Positions 10,838 through 22,221 of a stretch of 64,000 bases of DNA are shown here, in pieces. The position numbers and the translations under genes were made by a program. Source of the DNA: Schistosoma mansoni (taxonomy: Eukaryota > Platyhelminthes > Trematoda > Strigeidida > Schistosomatidae); NCBI RefSeq assembly GCF_000237925.1, contig NW_017386101.1, forward strand, positions 186,001-250,000. The letters are read 5' to 3'. The notes below the pieces were generated by a model, which was not told where the DNA came from, searched no databases, and saw only the letters and a list, made by a program, of their open reading frames with translations. Numbering within the stretch: position 1 is the stretch's first letter; each line of letters opens with the position of its first letter.

Positions 10838-12905
10838 TTATTTTATTTTATTTTATTTAAACACATACATATTGGTACAAAGAGGTACCAGATATATATG
10901 CGCCACACAAAATAATGAAAGTAAGAAGAGAAGGGATGAAAAGATAAGGCGGACTGAAATGTACAACCAGAAGACTCTTTCAGTTAAGAAAGTTTGAACC
11001 ACTCTTTATGAAGAAAGTAAAAGAAAGTTACAGCAGGATCGCCACTGGCTTCTATTCTGAGCCATATCTGATAACGTCTCTAGCCACTGTGTTGCACCAT
11101 CTCTCGGACCCCAACCAGGGAGTCGTGAAGGACCAACAGAAGCTAGCCCTTTGCAGCTCTCTTTCATGCCACGACACCATGTCATACACTGACCTCCTCT
11201 CTGCTTCTTCCAACCAGTCCCAGAGTCGGCAAATAATGCACGACGAGGAATTCTGTGGGACGACATTCGTAAAACATGTCCAAGCCACCGAAGTCGGTGT
11301 TTCAAGATGGTGACACCAATTGAATTATCGTCTCGGCGCCCGAACACACGATGCCGAACCTCTGCATTACTAACATGGTGTTGCCACTGGATGTCAGCAA
11401 TCCTTCGGAGACAACGATGGTCGAAAACACAGAGAGACGTCTAACATCCTCAACTCGGAGAGGTCAGGTTTCACAAGCATAGAGCAAAACTGCTCTCACC
11501 GACGCGTTGTAGATCCGACCTTTTACAGCCAGACTAACATCACGAAGGCGCCAAAGATGGCCCAGATTGGCATTAGCCGCTCTGGCTTTCCTTATACGTG
11601 CATCAATCTCATCACTCACGCCACCACCAGCACTTATATAGCTACCTAGATACACGAACTTCTCAACTACTTCAGTCTGCTCACCATCCAGGGTGAATAC
11701 AAGATGAGAATCCTGCCAGTCTTGTAGGAGTACTTTGCACTTGGAGGGTGCAAAGCACATGCCGTACCTGCGGACACGGATTGCCAACTGATTAAGTGCG
11801 GATTGCATGCCTTGGGCATTATCACACAGTAAGACAATATCATCCACATACTCAAGGTCGAGAAGTTGTTCTCCAGGCAGCAGATCCACACCGCCATTAC
11901 TTACATCCACCAGAGCTGTTTCCAGAATGTCATCGATGGCAAAGTTGAAGAGGAATGGTGAGATCGGGCAACCCTGTCTAACCCCACTGCTCGAATGAAA
12001 CAAGGGAGAAAGGTGGTTGTATGCCCTCACTCTGCCCGAGGTGTTCGTGTACAGTGCTTTTAAGATGTTAATAAACTCCTCAGGTACGCCCTTCTTCAAT
12101 AGACAATCCTAGAGAACAGTCCTGTCCAACGAATCGAAGGCAGCCCTAATATCAAGAAACACTACGATTGTTGGCCTGCGATAAGTATGACGGTGTTCTA
12201 ACATTTGGCGGAGGGTGAAGATGTGATCAATGCATCCTCGACCAGAACGAAAACCAGCCTGCTCCTCGAGGGTCAATCGTTCTCGGGTTTTAAACAACCT
12301 ACGAAGAATAACAGAAGCCAGTAGTTTGGACGCAATCGGAAGTAGACTTATCCCCCGATAGTTGTTACAGGAACAACGTGAACCCTTTTTAAAGATAGGG
12401 ACGACTATTGACTCATTCCATGATGTTGGAACACTTTCTTGCTCCCAAACCTTTGCAAACAACACCGTCAGTTCCTTAGCCAGAAAGTCACCACCATCTT
12501 TAAAAAGAGCCGGAGGTAGGTCATCTGGGCGAGGTGATTTGTAGCGCTTCAAGAGTTGGAGTTCCTTGCGGACTTCCGCCTCGTTTGGTGGATCAGTCGT
12601 CACCGGCCATGGGGGGCAGGACAAACTGGTTGATGTTGCCGGAGCAGCAGGCCAGTTGAACTGCCCTTCGAAAAATTGCGCCCATCGTCCAAGACGTCGA
12701 GAGATGTTAGTGATTGGCATCCCGTCATCCTCGCAGATTGTTTCACTCACACCAGACTTCTTGCTGCCAGTGGCTCGGATGAGTTGGAAGAGCTTCCGGC
12801 AGTTACCAGATGCAGCTGCCCGAAGTTTGTGCTGATGATGTCGTTCAGAAGGACGATGAAAGCTCCACGACCAAACCATCCAGCTCAGAGAACAAACCAA
12901 CATCA
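10838..12905 (-). mobile_element. LINE family C (RTE-like), RT part, nearly intact frame
   Basis: On the minus strand most of a reverse transcriptase is readable. 12912-12109 holds RT motifs including 'NNYRGISLLPIASKLLA' and 'LEEQAGFRSGRGCIDHI' and 'FLDIRAAFDSLDR'. 12099-11464 holds 'SSGVRQGCPISPFLFNF' and the catalytic 'LEYVDDIVLLCD' (a YVDD variant of the FADD box) and the thumb. 11347-11006 holds the tail 'RLRWLGHVLRMSSHRIPRRA' and ends 'MAQNRSQWRSCCNFLLLSS'. A stop separates the first two parts, a TGG-to-TGA change ends the second after 'LLYACET', and the last part is in another frame. The endonuclease is missing. The 3' tail (10838-10915) is shared with R2. Confidence 0.9.
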
Positions 12906-12945
12906 AAATCACCCACCTGAGCTACAAATCTTCTCCACGTGCATG
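12829..12945. repeat. Module M, copy 1
   Basis: A block starting 'tttgtgctgatgatgtcgtt' recurs almost identically at 22222-22300 inside the CR1-like LINE, and in a more diverged form at 37119-37240, where the following 'gagttacaaat' part matches too. It sits at the 5' border of LINE C copy 1. Either it is a small independent repeat or a piece exchanged between elements. Confidence 0.65.
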
Positions 12946-12949
12946 TAAT

Positions 12950-13269
12950 GGATTTAACTTAGTATCAAGTTATGAGTGGCAATGCTGAAAAGTTCTAATT
13001 AAGTGTACAACAGCTGTCTCCAAATTAAAATATTCTCTATAAATCACCAGATTAAACAAAAAATTGTATGTTTATTATTAAAGATTTTGAATAGGTAAAC
13101 AGTCATGTTTACACAGAGCTATGGACATGACCCTTACACTCATTTAGCCTATATAATAGTATCATCCCTCTCAATTCATAACCTTTTGTCTCCGAATCCT
13201 TTTTGGAATGATTTTACAAAAGGATGTCTATAAACATTGAAAAAGGGACTACCAGTAACTGCTACTATA
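12950..13269. other. Unannotated AT-rich stretch
   Basis: No gene, repeat or regulatory signal recognised between module M and the next R1 copy. Confidence 0.5.
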
Positions 13270-13560
13270 GTAAACGAAGGACTCAGGTAGGGCAAACCAT
13301 TTCATTACTTAATGCAAAATTACAGAATGATTTAACAAAATATGAAAACCATACATTAAATACATAATTTACACATCTTCCTTCAGTTGTCCTTTACAGA
13401 CTTCATGATTCTTTCAATTCTGTTGTTATCACAACTAATTCCTGTCTCCCTTTCTATTCTTTTCAACGGAATCTTCTCAATCTTTTGTTGGTATGTATTC
13501 CACTTCTAATTAGTGCTACATACTATTTATATCCGTCAACATAAATAGTATACACAACAC
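13270..13560 (+). repeat. R1 dispersed repeat, copy 4
   Basis: Full-length R1 copy: starts near 'acgaaggactcaggtagggc', then 'aaaaccatacattaaataca', a pyrimidine-rich middle, and ends near 'catactatttatatccgtca'. Confidence 0.6.
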
Positions 13561-13789
13561 TTCATCAGACTAATCAGTCGAATATATCAGTTTGACTAAT
13601 ATATGTTTGAATAGATTTCTATAAGATAAAATCTATGTTGATTATACAAAAGAATTAGTTATAAAATAAGCAGCTTTATAGTGTAAATAAATTAATATAT
13701 TTGTAATATCTCAATGAGTAGAAAAATTAGATTTTCTGACGTTTCGTGACTCAGTGTAAGCAACTTCTTCAGAGAATATATAACCAAAT

Positions 13790-14220
13790 TCACATTAATC
13801 CATGTTTAAATAGTACAACGGAACAACCTTTTTTATAATTGGAGCAACTTCAAGAGTACTAAGTGGTTTTCTATGTAAATTGAACTTTAATCCTTTCTCC
13901 AGTAGAGTGATTTCATGATTCATTAAGTTTCTGTCTGACAAATTATGAGTGATTCTTAGATCATTAGGATTAGGTTTTATTACTGACGTTTTCTTATCTT
14001 TCTTTGATCTTTTCAAATTTTTCGATTTGCCGGCGTTTTGATGAATCTAAATAATGGCGTTCTCTTTCTATAAACAGATTAGAAATCGTGGTTTGTAAAT
14101 CTGTAGGAATTAAAAGCTTCAGTAGATCATCTAAGATTTTGATTCGTTCACGATATTTTTCAAGTAAATATGTACATTTGTGAATGCGTTCTCGTAAAAA
14201 TATTCGAGATGAGCGTTGAG
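13790..14220 (-). mobile_element. Penelope-like retroelement, N-terminal fragment
   Basis: The minus strand encodes a stretch with 'ITHNLSDRNLMNHEITLLEK' and 'GLKFNL', the typical N-terminal region of Penelope-like reverse transcriptases, preceded by a Lys/Arg-rich part. It is a short fragment and no longer one reading frame. The rest of the element is absent here; C-terminal pieces of the same superfamily lie at 32440 and 47790. Confidence 0.65.
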
Positions 14221-15400
14221 AAGTCTGGATAGATCTCCAGGAACGTTATGAATATATAGCATGAATTGATATTTATAGTCAGACCAAAAATAAGTTACAG
14301 ACATGTGATGAGTAGGAAAATAAATACACACACATACGGTCACATAATAAAAGTCAAGGTTAGTAAGCGAATAATTGACAAGGTAAAAATGTGGCTCAAA
14401 AAGAACGAATAGATTGGTCTGTCCGAAACTAGAATAAGTCATGTGTGTTTGACATAGCACACGACGCTAAAGTTCATCAGACAGTTGAAATTACAATAAC
14501 TATGCGAATTCGATGTAAGCCCCAATCAATCAAGTTACTTTCAACCTAAATATGAATATAAATCTCTATTAATTTACATGCCTGTCTTACAATCCTACAC
14601 ATTGAATCCTCAACCTCTAGTGTCAGCTGTACATATTTTGGTTGAAATGCCGAAAATTCTAGAAATATCGTTAGCAGACACTGTACGGTACTGTCTAAAA
14701 TCCAATACAGTGATCTATATAAATTCATTGAGTATACTTCTGTAAATGCTTTTATCTTATTACTTGATACTTAACTGGCCTAGTTCTAGTCGTGTTCTCT
14801 CTCTCTATCTTTTAACAATCACCTCGTAGATTTAAACTGAGTTCTGTGTTCATGTCTCTCATTTTGACTTTGAATAAGATGAGTATGAATATCCTCAAGA
14901 AGGTCAACTTCTCCAGAACAACAAACACATTTTGTTAAATAATCCCTAATAATAATAATAATAAACATAATAGTACAAACTTGTGTTTGAGAATCCACAG
15001 CTAAGTGAGGTCTATTATCTCACAATAATTACGTCATATTATCAGCACAGCTTCAGATCATTCGCATATGATTGTTAGTCCTATTTAATAAGACATCCTT
15101 CATGTACAGAAGTTTGGATATAATAGACATAATTGCTTAATTATATATGAAACCCGAAAACTCCATCAAGAAATGTGACCAGAATTTTCAACTATCGAGT
15201 TGACATCGAAGCACTTCAATTACGTGAGTTTATGATGAATAAGAAATTTGTGAGAGCGATTCACATGGTAAATAATTACATTAATCTAGTTTACATTTGA
15301 TTCCTTTCTATATTTTTTGTAATTCCTTCCATGTGTCTGTGGTGTATCCAAATGTAACAACTTGAAGTGGTAAAATTGTGAAATATATATGTTCCTTGAA
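14221..15400. other. Unannotated AT-rich stretch
   Basis: Contains an AAT microsatellite at about 14943-14966 and no defensible gene. Two minus-strand open frames (14131-14460, 14546-14728) lack splice context and family resemblance and are treated as chance. Confidence 0.5.
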
Positions 15401-15777
15401 CTCATTTGTATTGATTGTTTGAATCTTCCCATTGATATATAGAACTGTAATTGATCGATCTCTTTCGAGTCCCAGAGTGAAAATCAACTCTGAGTTTCAG
15501 GTACATTGTTGTGTTTTTATGAACTAATGATTCTTTTGTACTTGATGACTGTCTGATTTCGAATTCTAAATACAATACGTTCGTTTGTTCTCACCTAGTT
15601 CTACTTGTCATAAATTGCGCTATTTAGGGGATTCCTAGTTTGTGCAATAATTTAATGCGTACTCTAGGTCATGCAAGTAATTAATTGAGGGGTTGCGATG
15701 CAGGTCACGAAGAAGAGCACATGTTTGATAAATGTTTGTTCTGCGGCAAGTTTCACGCATGTAATTTCTTTTTATTT

Positions 15778-16030
15778 CGTAATGATATATATTTTAAATG
15801 TGGTATCTATGTGTGTGCTACTGGTATCGACAGATATAAGTAGTGTGTATCAATAATTAAATGTGAAATGTGTGGTGGTAAAAGGTTAATAAGATCGTGG
15901 AGAAGAGAATGAAAACAAAAGAGTGATCGGTGTGGAAACAAAAGAACAGTTTAGCCTGAGACAATGTATAAATATTTTGCAAGTGATTCTGAGATTTTAC
16001 TAAGATATTCTATAATTTTGTGTTCAGTTA
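15778..16030 (-). repeat. R1 dispersed repeat, copy 5
   Basis: Inverted R1: from right to left it shows 'caaaatatttatacattgtc', the pyrimidine-rich middle and 'acacactacttatatctgtc'. It lies within the LTR-type fossil, so R1 was active after that element inserted. Confidence 0.6.
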
Positions 16031-16540
16031 CATTTGGTTGTTCCCGTCTTTGTTCTCGTTCACTACAGTATGATTGGATACATTCAGTCAATTTGTAATA
16101 CTACTGTTCATGTCGCTGCAACTAATGCTAAAGTTTGTACTTTCAGTTCTATTAAGTTGAGGGCTTCAAATAATCATTTTTCTTTATCCACGACTTCGGA
16201 AAGCAGTATAGAGTCAAATATCAATCCAGAATTGAATGAAGCGCATAATCATAGTTAGGCAAAAGCTCCTGGCCAATCAACTTCTTATCGGATATTTCAT
16301 GTTATTGTTCCAGATATCGTTTGTCCTAACGATTCACATATTTCTGGTGAAATTTCTTATAAGTCTGAGGAAAATATGTTGAATAAATCAAATCATGATT
16401 GAAAATGTGATGCAGTTTTGATATATGATGATTTTTCTAATGGTCCTGATGTGTGAGCGAGAATGATAGTGATTGGTTGTTTGCTAAGTCAGACGTGTAG
16501 ATAGTCTGACAGGCGTTAGATGAGTTATGTATTCTTCTAT

Positions 16541-16565
16541 CCCTATTATTATTATTATTATTATT
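16541..16565. repeat. ATT microsatellite
   Basis: Run of seven to eight ATT units within the LTR-type fossil. Confidence 0.85.
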
Positions 16566-17927
16566 GATAGTGTTGGGTTATTGTTGGATTGTGTCGGCTT
16601 GTTGTCAGTTTCAGGTGTGGAAATATATTTACGTTCTAGTCAGGCTAGTCAAGTATTTTTGATCTGAGTTGTGTTTAGTCCCGTAGAATCGACATTGGGA
16701 GGCAATATAGTGTATATAATCGTCTAAGACAAATTAACGTTCCATCCGAGTAGACGAGGTAACTCCGACCACTATAAAGATCTGTGGAGATATACCTGAC
16801 AAACTTATTTTGTAAATAGTTTTTGATGTTATTTGTATTTATTCTGTCAATTTCTCACTGCGTGTACATTAATCCTTAAATGATCGTACGTGTATGACCT
16901 TGAACACACTTTCTTCCGTCGTGTTGCATTAATAGCATGACACATACTGTTAATTGCTAACAAATATACTGCAATACACACACCTCTTGTTCTCCGTGCG
17001 CTAGAGATTGTGTTAACCTTACTGAAATCTTCAATCATCTGTAATTGTGGATTTTGGTAGCAGACTCAATCAGAACACGCGCAAACCTGCTGAATTAAGT
17101 AACGTCCCTAATTTTTGTTGTGATATATATTAACATAAGTATTTGTACTTAATAACTCTGTTATCATTTTTGAGTTCCTATAATGTTTGGTCCGCCACAG
17201 ATCCATTATTCTCCAATGACATTCTTAATAAATTTGAGAAAAATATTTCAGAAGTATCAAATTTTGATGTCATATTAAATGTTATTTCTTGTGGAAAACT
17301 TGTCCAATGAGATGCACGAGTCCTAAACGAGTTCGATTCCGATTACAATTCGGATGACTTTATATCAACTGTTGTCCATCCTTATCATAAAGTCAATTCT
17401 AATGGATCCCCTAATCAATGTGAAAAATGTTATAAATGAAGCCACATCATTTATAATTTGGAGATATGAAGATCTAATATTATTTCTTGGAGGGGGGGAA
17501 GGATAGTGTTGGAAAGTTTTTGGTTCAAATTCTAGATATCAGTGGTTTCATTACATAACCAACATGTTGTCAAATACAATTCCAGGACGCAGGTGAGGCC
17601 GCTCCAATTTCAGCTTTATTCCTAATACTAATGAATACGTTCTAGTTTATACAGAGTCTACATCCAATACACAGTCGGAGAGATACATGATGAACCTAAG
17701 GAGCAGAGATCAAATTAATTGCAGAAATTCGGATTCTCATTTAGGTTTTGGTAGATGTGGTGTTTACATGAACTAATGATTCTTTTGTACTTGATGACTG
17801 TCTGATTTCGAATTCTAAATACAATACGTTCGTTTGTTCTCACCTAGTTCTACTTGTCATAAATTGCGCTATTTAGGGGATTCCTAGTTCTTACAATAAT
17901 TTAATTACTTCTAATCATCACATAAAT

Positions 17928-17968
17928 CCAGTAGATGAATCCTAAATAAAATGAAACGTGCGTCCTGG
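17928..17968 (+). ncRNA. Decayed hammerhead, left arm of the palindrome
   Basis: 'ccag' / 'ctgg' stem I, first core box worn to 'tagatga', stem II weakened, 'gaaac' and cleavage triplet 'gtc' intact, followed by the family 3' arm 'ctggattccactgctagcc'. It points inward toward the centre of the palindrome. Confidence 0.6.
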
Positions 17969-18002
17969 ATTCCACTGCTAGCCATCATTCATCTCTGCTT
18001 AT

Positions 18003-18530
18003 GATGCCCCAAATGCCCTAGTACGCCCGACAGTGGGGAGAGTCCGCTCTCCCTCTCGAAATACTCTCACATGACCATGCGTATATAGCCTCTGCCACGG
18101 AAGTCCTACTCACTCCCTTCTCGTGGCAGGGATGTTGTTTACGAAATTGAGAGGACGAAAAGCGAATGTCCGGCGCTTTAACTGGGTTGGTGGACACGGG
18201 AAGTCCACCTAGGGGAGTCGGATAACCCTGATTCCAAACCAATGGTGCACATGGGCTCCAGTATCCTGAAGGAACGAATGGCGTATGAATCAATCGTTGG
18301 TTGGTCACCGGCTACCATGGGACTGCATCTCCTCACGATGCTGCACTGCTTTGTGGATTAGACCTTTAGGTCAAAGGCTCCGGGTGTGGCTCACTAAGAA
18401 AACCATCTGCTTCAATTTGGGCACCTGGACAGTATCACAGCCCTCATACAAATCAAATGAGATTTGTGTGGCGCATATATATCTGGTGCCCCCTTCTACC
18501 AATATTTATGTGTTTAAATAAATAAATAAA
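18003..18530 (+). mobile_element. R2 element, complete, with target duplication
   Basis: Complete 0.53-kb R2 bounded by 'tctgcttat' at 17994-18002 and 18531-18539. It begins 'gatgccccaaatgccctagt' and ends in 'aaataaataaataaa'. The variable-length duplication and A-rich 3' tail show LINE-type retrotransposition. It inserted into the left arm of the palindrome. Confidence 0.85.
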
Positions 18531-18537
18531 TCTGCTT

Positions 18538-18854
18538 ATAATATATTATACTTTGTTTTGCTTCTGTGTTTAACCATCAAAAATTGGCATCTTTCATTGA
18601 ATTTGAATGGAACTGAATATTTTAAAAGTATTTAAAGTTAACAAAACTAAAAACAGGTTTAAATAATTTATTGATGCTCTAATTACACTTATGGTCAGGT
18701 TGACACACAATAAAACTTTGTAACAAAGTTAATTTTATTATTAATTTTCTTAAATGTAAATACTTTTAAAATATTCAATTCTATTTAAATTCAATGAAAG
18801 ATGCCAATTTTTGATGGTTAAACATAGAAGCAAAACAAAGTATAATAAATTATA
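18538..18854. repeat. Inner hairpin of the palindrome
   Basis: Arms 18538-18634 and 18758-18854 are near-perfect reverse complements, sharing for example 'ccatcaaaaattggcatctt'. The spacer itself has a small palindrome around 'actttgtaacaaagtt'. Transcribed, it would form a hairpin of about 97 base pairs. Confidence 0.85.
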
Positions 18855-18886
18855 AACAGAGATGAACGGTAACTGGTAGTGGAATT

Positions 18887-18921
18887 CAGGACGCTTGTTT
18901 CATCATATTTAGTACTTGTCA
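18887..18921 (-). ncRNA. Decayed hammerhead, right arm of the palindrome
   Basis: Minus-strand counterpart of 17928-17968: 'ctgacaagtac...' remnant, 'gaaac', then 'gcgtcctgaattccac'. The first core box is damaged. Confidence 0.5.
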
Positions 18922-19030
18922 GAGTTGATTTTCACTCTGTGACTCGAAAGAGATCGATCAATTACAGTTTTATATATCAATGGAAAGATTCAAATAACCA
19001 ATACAAATGGATAGTGGCTAGCAGTGGAAT

Positions 19031-19074
19031 GCAGGATACGCGTCTCGTCCTATTTGGGACTCGTCAGCTGGATG
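19031..19074 (-). ncRNA. Hammerhead ribozyme motif (minus)
   Basis: 'ctgacgag', stem II 'tccc aaata gga', then 'gagac' where 'gaaac' is expected. Stem I 'ccag' / 'ctg' is present. One core base is changed, so it is probably inactive. Confidence 0.65.
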
Positions 19075-19288
19075 TACCTGCATCTCAGAAATAGTGTTCA
19101 CTCTGAGACTCGAACCCAGTACCGTTCGCTTCAAACGCCATCGCGTTATTCACTCAGCCACTGAGTCCTGATAGCCACTTACTTGTGCAATGGGGTGAAG
19201 TTTTAAATTCACTTAGCATTGTTTGTTTGAATCTTCCCATTAATCTTTAGGACCACAACTGAACACCAACTCTGAGATGCAGGTACAT

Positions 19289-19330
19289 CCAGCTGACGAG
19301 TCCCAAACAGGACGAAACGCGCGTTCTGAA
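19289..19330 (+). ncRNA. Hammerhead ribozyme motif (plus)
   Basis: Both core boxes intact ('ctgacgag', 'gaaac'), stem II 'gtcc caaa cagga', short stem III 'cgcg', cleavage triplet 'gtt' instead of 'gtc'. Good candidate for residual activity. Confidence 0.7.
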
Positions 19331-20102
19331 TGAGTCAATTAAAGGTGCGGTTACCAGTACTTCGGTTAGCGGCTTTCAAGAATTGATGACTCGGTGTGAA
19401 AATCTGTATACTACGATTATTTTGTTCGTTCTTGGCTTTTCTAATTGCCTGCTATGTCCTCTGAGATGTCCCAGTCTAGTGTGAAGAGAAAGAGAGGATA
19501 TATTATGTCAAAATTCAATTCTTATTGTCCTATACACCAAAATCAGATTACCTCTTAATCTGCAGTAGAACAGAGTAAAAAGGTCTAGCTTTTCAAGCCT
19601 CTCTTTGTATGGTAAACTCCGGAGTTCTGGAATCGCACGGGTAGCTGCCTTCTTTTTTCTTCCAGGGTATCCGAGTCACCTTTTAAGCAGGCACTTGCAG
19701 CCTGAACGCAGTTCTCAAGCTTAGTTCTCGCTAAGGTTTTATATACTGTAGTGGACATGGTAGTGTCTAACTTGGTCAATGTCCTTCTTGAAGCTCATAG
19801 GGTTCTAAATCCTTTAGCTGCAACCCCCCAGCAGTGGGTCATGGTCTTAAGATCAGACTCACTGCCACCCCAAGATCCTTGTGTGACCGGACCATGGGTA
19901 CAGTCATTTCTCCTATGCTGAACCTATTTATCTTTGTATCCCCAAAATGCATATAGACACACTTTGCCGCGTTGATAGGCATCAGCCACTCTTTAGACCA
20001 GTTAATCACAATATTTAAGTCTGCATGAAATGCGCATACATCTGCGTCTCTTGTTATTTTTCGCCAGATTTTTACATCATCAGCCTATAATAACATTGGG
20101 GA

Positions 20103-20363
20103 CTATAATATACGTGGGAGATCATTTTCATACAATATAAAAAGTAAAGGACCTAAGACAGAACCTTGAGGTGTTCCACTCAGTACTAGTCTCCAGGTGT
20201 AGCACTTCGATTTTACTCTTACTTTCTGCCTACGACCTACCAGGAAATTCTTAACCCATTTTAAGCGAGATCCAGCAATGCCTATATTTTCCCGCTTCAA
20301 GAGAAGTCTATTTGTTGACACCTTACCAAATGATCTGCTGAATTCTATACAGACAACATCCAC
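20103..20363 (-). pseudogene. Reverse transcriptase core of LINE D
   Basis: The 86-residue frame begins near 'CIEFSRSFGKVSTNRLL' (the family's F-SKAFDKV motif with changes) and continues to 'LSGTPQGSVLGPLLFILYEN', the RT motif 4 diagnostic of CR1/Jockey-type LINEs. The Y/FADD catalytic box is not in this frame; it would lie in the damaged part below 20100. Confidence 0.85.
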
Positions 20364-21612
20364 CAGTTTTCCATTGTCTAGAGCCTATATCCATTGCTCC
20401 CTTGCTACAAGGAAATTTGTTGTACAAGATAAACCTTTTCTGAAACCATGTTGTTCGCTGTTTAACAAGTTGTTGACTTCCACGAATGTTATTATGGTTT
20501 ATTTGACGATTCTTTCCGGTATTTTAACTACGATACTAGTGAGGCTGACAGGTCCGATGGAAGTTGTCTTGGTCCTGTTTTATGTATAGGAGTGATCATT
20601 GCATCCTTCCAAACCATAGGTAACACACCTTGGTCAAGTGACATATTGCATATCACAGTTAGTGGGGCTGCAATATATTGTGCAATTTGACTCAAGATTT
20701 TGGGGTATAGTTCACCTGATCCTGTTGAATTTTACGTGTCTAAACTGCTAAGAGCCATAAGTACATCACCTCGATCAAATTTCACGGTGAGCAGACGGTT
20801 TATTGACTTTGTATTTGGGTCTAGCTCTTCTTCTAGAAGAGGATCATAAGTGAAAAATGCCCCGAAACAGCTTGCCATAGCTTCTGCTTTTTCCTGATCA
20901 TCCTATATCATTTCAGATCTACTCCCTTCAATACTTAGGTTGAGAATCCAATTCTGAGTCCTTGTTCTGTAATTTATGTACAACAGTAGTCTCTTAGGCT
21001 GCTTGATTACAGATTGGGCTAACCGCATTTCATACTTTCTTGAGATTTCCGGATTTTAATTATTCACTTATTTCTTACCGATCTGTAGCGTTCCATCGTA
21101 CTTGCTGATGGTAACGTTCCAATATTTCTTCTTTTGTCTTAGTAAACGTCGAATATCCAGGCCTATTCAGGGATGGACGTGCTTACTCTTCTTTAGGATT
21201 GTTCAGGGTATATGTGGTTGAGTTACCTGATTGTATAACCACATGAAATGAGTCCATGTCTCCTCTACTGATGTCCCTGAGTCAATTATCCAGTTTTCAG
21301 CTGATGCTGCAGAGTTTATTACCTTTATTTCTGCCTTCAACATGTTAGGACGGGCCGGCGCAACTGTTTGACAAGTCATCTCAGACATAAATTTGAATAA
21401 GATGACTCAGTGATCACTTCTCATTAGAGGTAGTAGGAAAGTCATTTGGCTGATGTCATCACAGTGTTTGAAGACTAAGTCCAAGAGAGACGAGGAGCTT
21501 TGTAAGTCATATCTGGTTGGATTTCCGATGTGCTGGAATAACGCTAGTGCAATCGTGGTTTCTAACAGTTTGCAATCAAATGACGTTTTCGGTGACCCTA
21601 CCTTAAGTTTCT

Positions 21613-21930
21613 TCAGTTTATATGCAGTGCATTAAAGTCGCCTACTATAAGGCTTTTACCCCTATTACACCAGGACTCAAGTTTGCTTAGGAGGAAGTCA
21701 TCTACTACACATTTTGGACTGCAATATACTACAACTAATTCAATATCTTGCTGTCTATATTTCATCCTGAAATGCACCAATTCACATGTCTCCGAATCAT
21801 GTGCCACTGTCTCAATAGCTCGTATGGTTATGGTAATTTTCGTGTACAGGATAACCCCACCTCCCCTACGGCTTAGTCTATCAGCCCTACTGGATAAAAA
21901 ACCAATTAACTGAATTTCATTATCAAACAC
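21613..21930 (-). pseudogene. AP endonuclease fragment of LINE D
   Basis: The 105-residue frame holds 'RGGGVILYTK', 'VVVYCSP' and 'SLIVGDFNALHIN', the central and GDFN motifs of the LINE AP-like endonuclease. The N-terminal catalytic part is in another frame or lost. Confidence 0.85.
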
Positions 21931-22221
21931 TTTAGACGCTAACCATGTTTCTGAGACAGCAATGATATCCGGGTTTTTTTTATTTCCACCACTGTCTTGA
22001 GCTCTGCTATTTTATTTAGTTGGCTGAGAGCACTTGTGTAGCACACCTTTAATTCTGTGGAGAACTTTCCCTTACCACCCAGAGTGTTTTGGGGATGGAT
22101 TTACTCCGAACGTTTACAACGTGAAAACCCTTAAGGACGAGGTTTCTTTCACCGTTTCGGTGAGGTGTACATGACAAGCTGTGAACCCCATGTGGAGAAA
22201 TGCAAACACTTCACTTCTACC

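Larger units (their letters stand above)
15508..17924 (+). mobile_element. Fossil LTR-type element inside the palindrome
   Basis: About 2.4 kb bounded by near-identical direct repeats of roughly 140 bases (about 15518-15653 and 17768-17903, sharing 'atgaactaatgattctt' to 'gggattcctagtt'). It splits the hammerhead repeat cleanly, and a short 'acat' is found at both borders as a possible target duplication. The inside holds gag-like low-complexity coding remnants, and no pol is recognised. It is broken, with many breaks. An R1 copy (15778-16030) lies inside. Family is uncertain; the near-identity of the end repeats suggests moderate age. Confidence 0.55.
15401..19008. repeat. Large palindromic hammerhead element, left arm split by two insertions
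   Basis: Left-arm pieces 15401-15507, 17925-18002 and 18540-18634 read in order as one sequence: 'gaatcttcccattgatatat', a B-box 'tttcgagtcccag', 'caactctgagtttcaggtac', a hammerhead, then a unique 100-base end. The right arm (18758-19003) is its reverse complement over nearly its full length. The spacer is about 120 bases. The left arm is interrupted by an LTR-type fossil (15508-17924) and by an R2 copy (18003-18530). The arms are therefore about 290 bases each when the insertions are taken out. Confidence 0.75.
19009..19340. mobile_element. Sm-alpha-type repeat with two outward hammerheads
   Basis: The left half (19009-19195) reads on the minus strand as a tRNA-like head ('gactcagtggctgagtgaat' and B-box 'gggttcgagtctc'), a linker 'tctgagatgcaggtacatcc' and a hammerhead. 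The right half (19196-19340) carries the same linker and a hammerhead on the plus strand. The arrangement repeats that of 6565-6994 with a different hammerhead family. It abuts the right arm of the palindrome. Confidence 0.7.

Noticed and set aside
11008-11313. Plus-strand frames opposite the LINE C reverse transcriptase (also 12362-12948)
   Set aside because: They are antisense shadows of the RT frame and are not conserved in the second copy.
15508-17924. End repeats considered as a Penelope-type pseudo-LTR pair
   Set aside because: No Penelope reverse transcriptase or GIY-YIG motif between them, and no hammerhead in the end repeats; a broken LTR-type element fits better.
19130-19165. tRNA-like A and B boxes in the hammerhead repeats considered as tRNA genes
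   Set aside because: No acceptor stem, no anticodon arm and no CCA-end structure; they are the tRNA-derived heads of SINEs.
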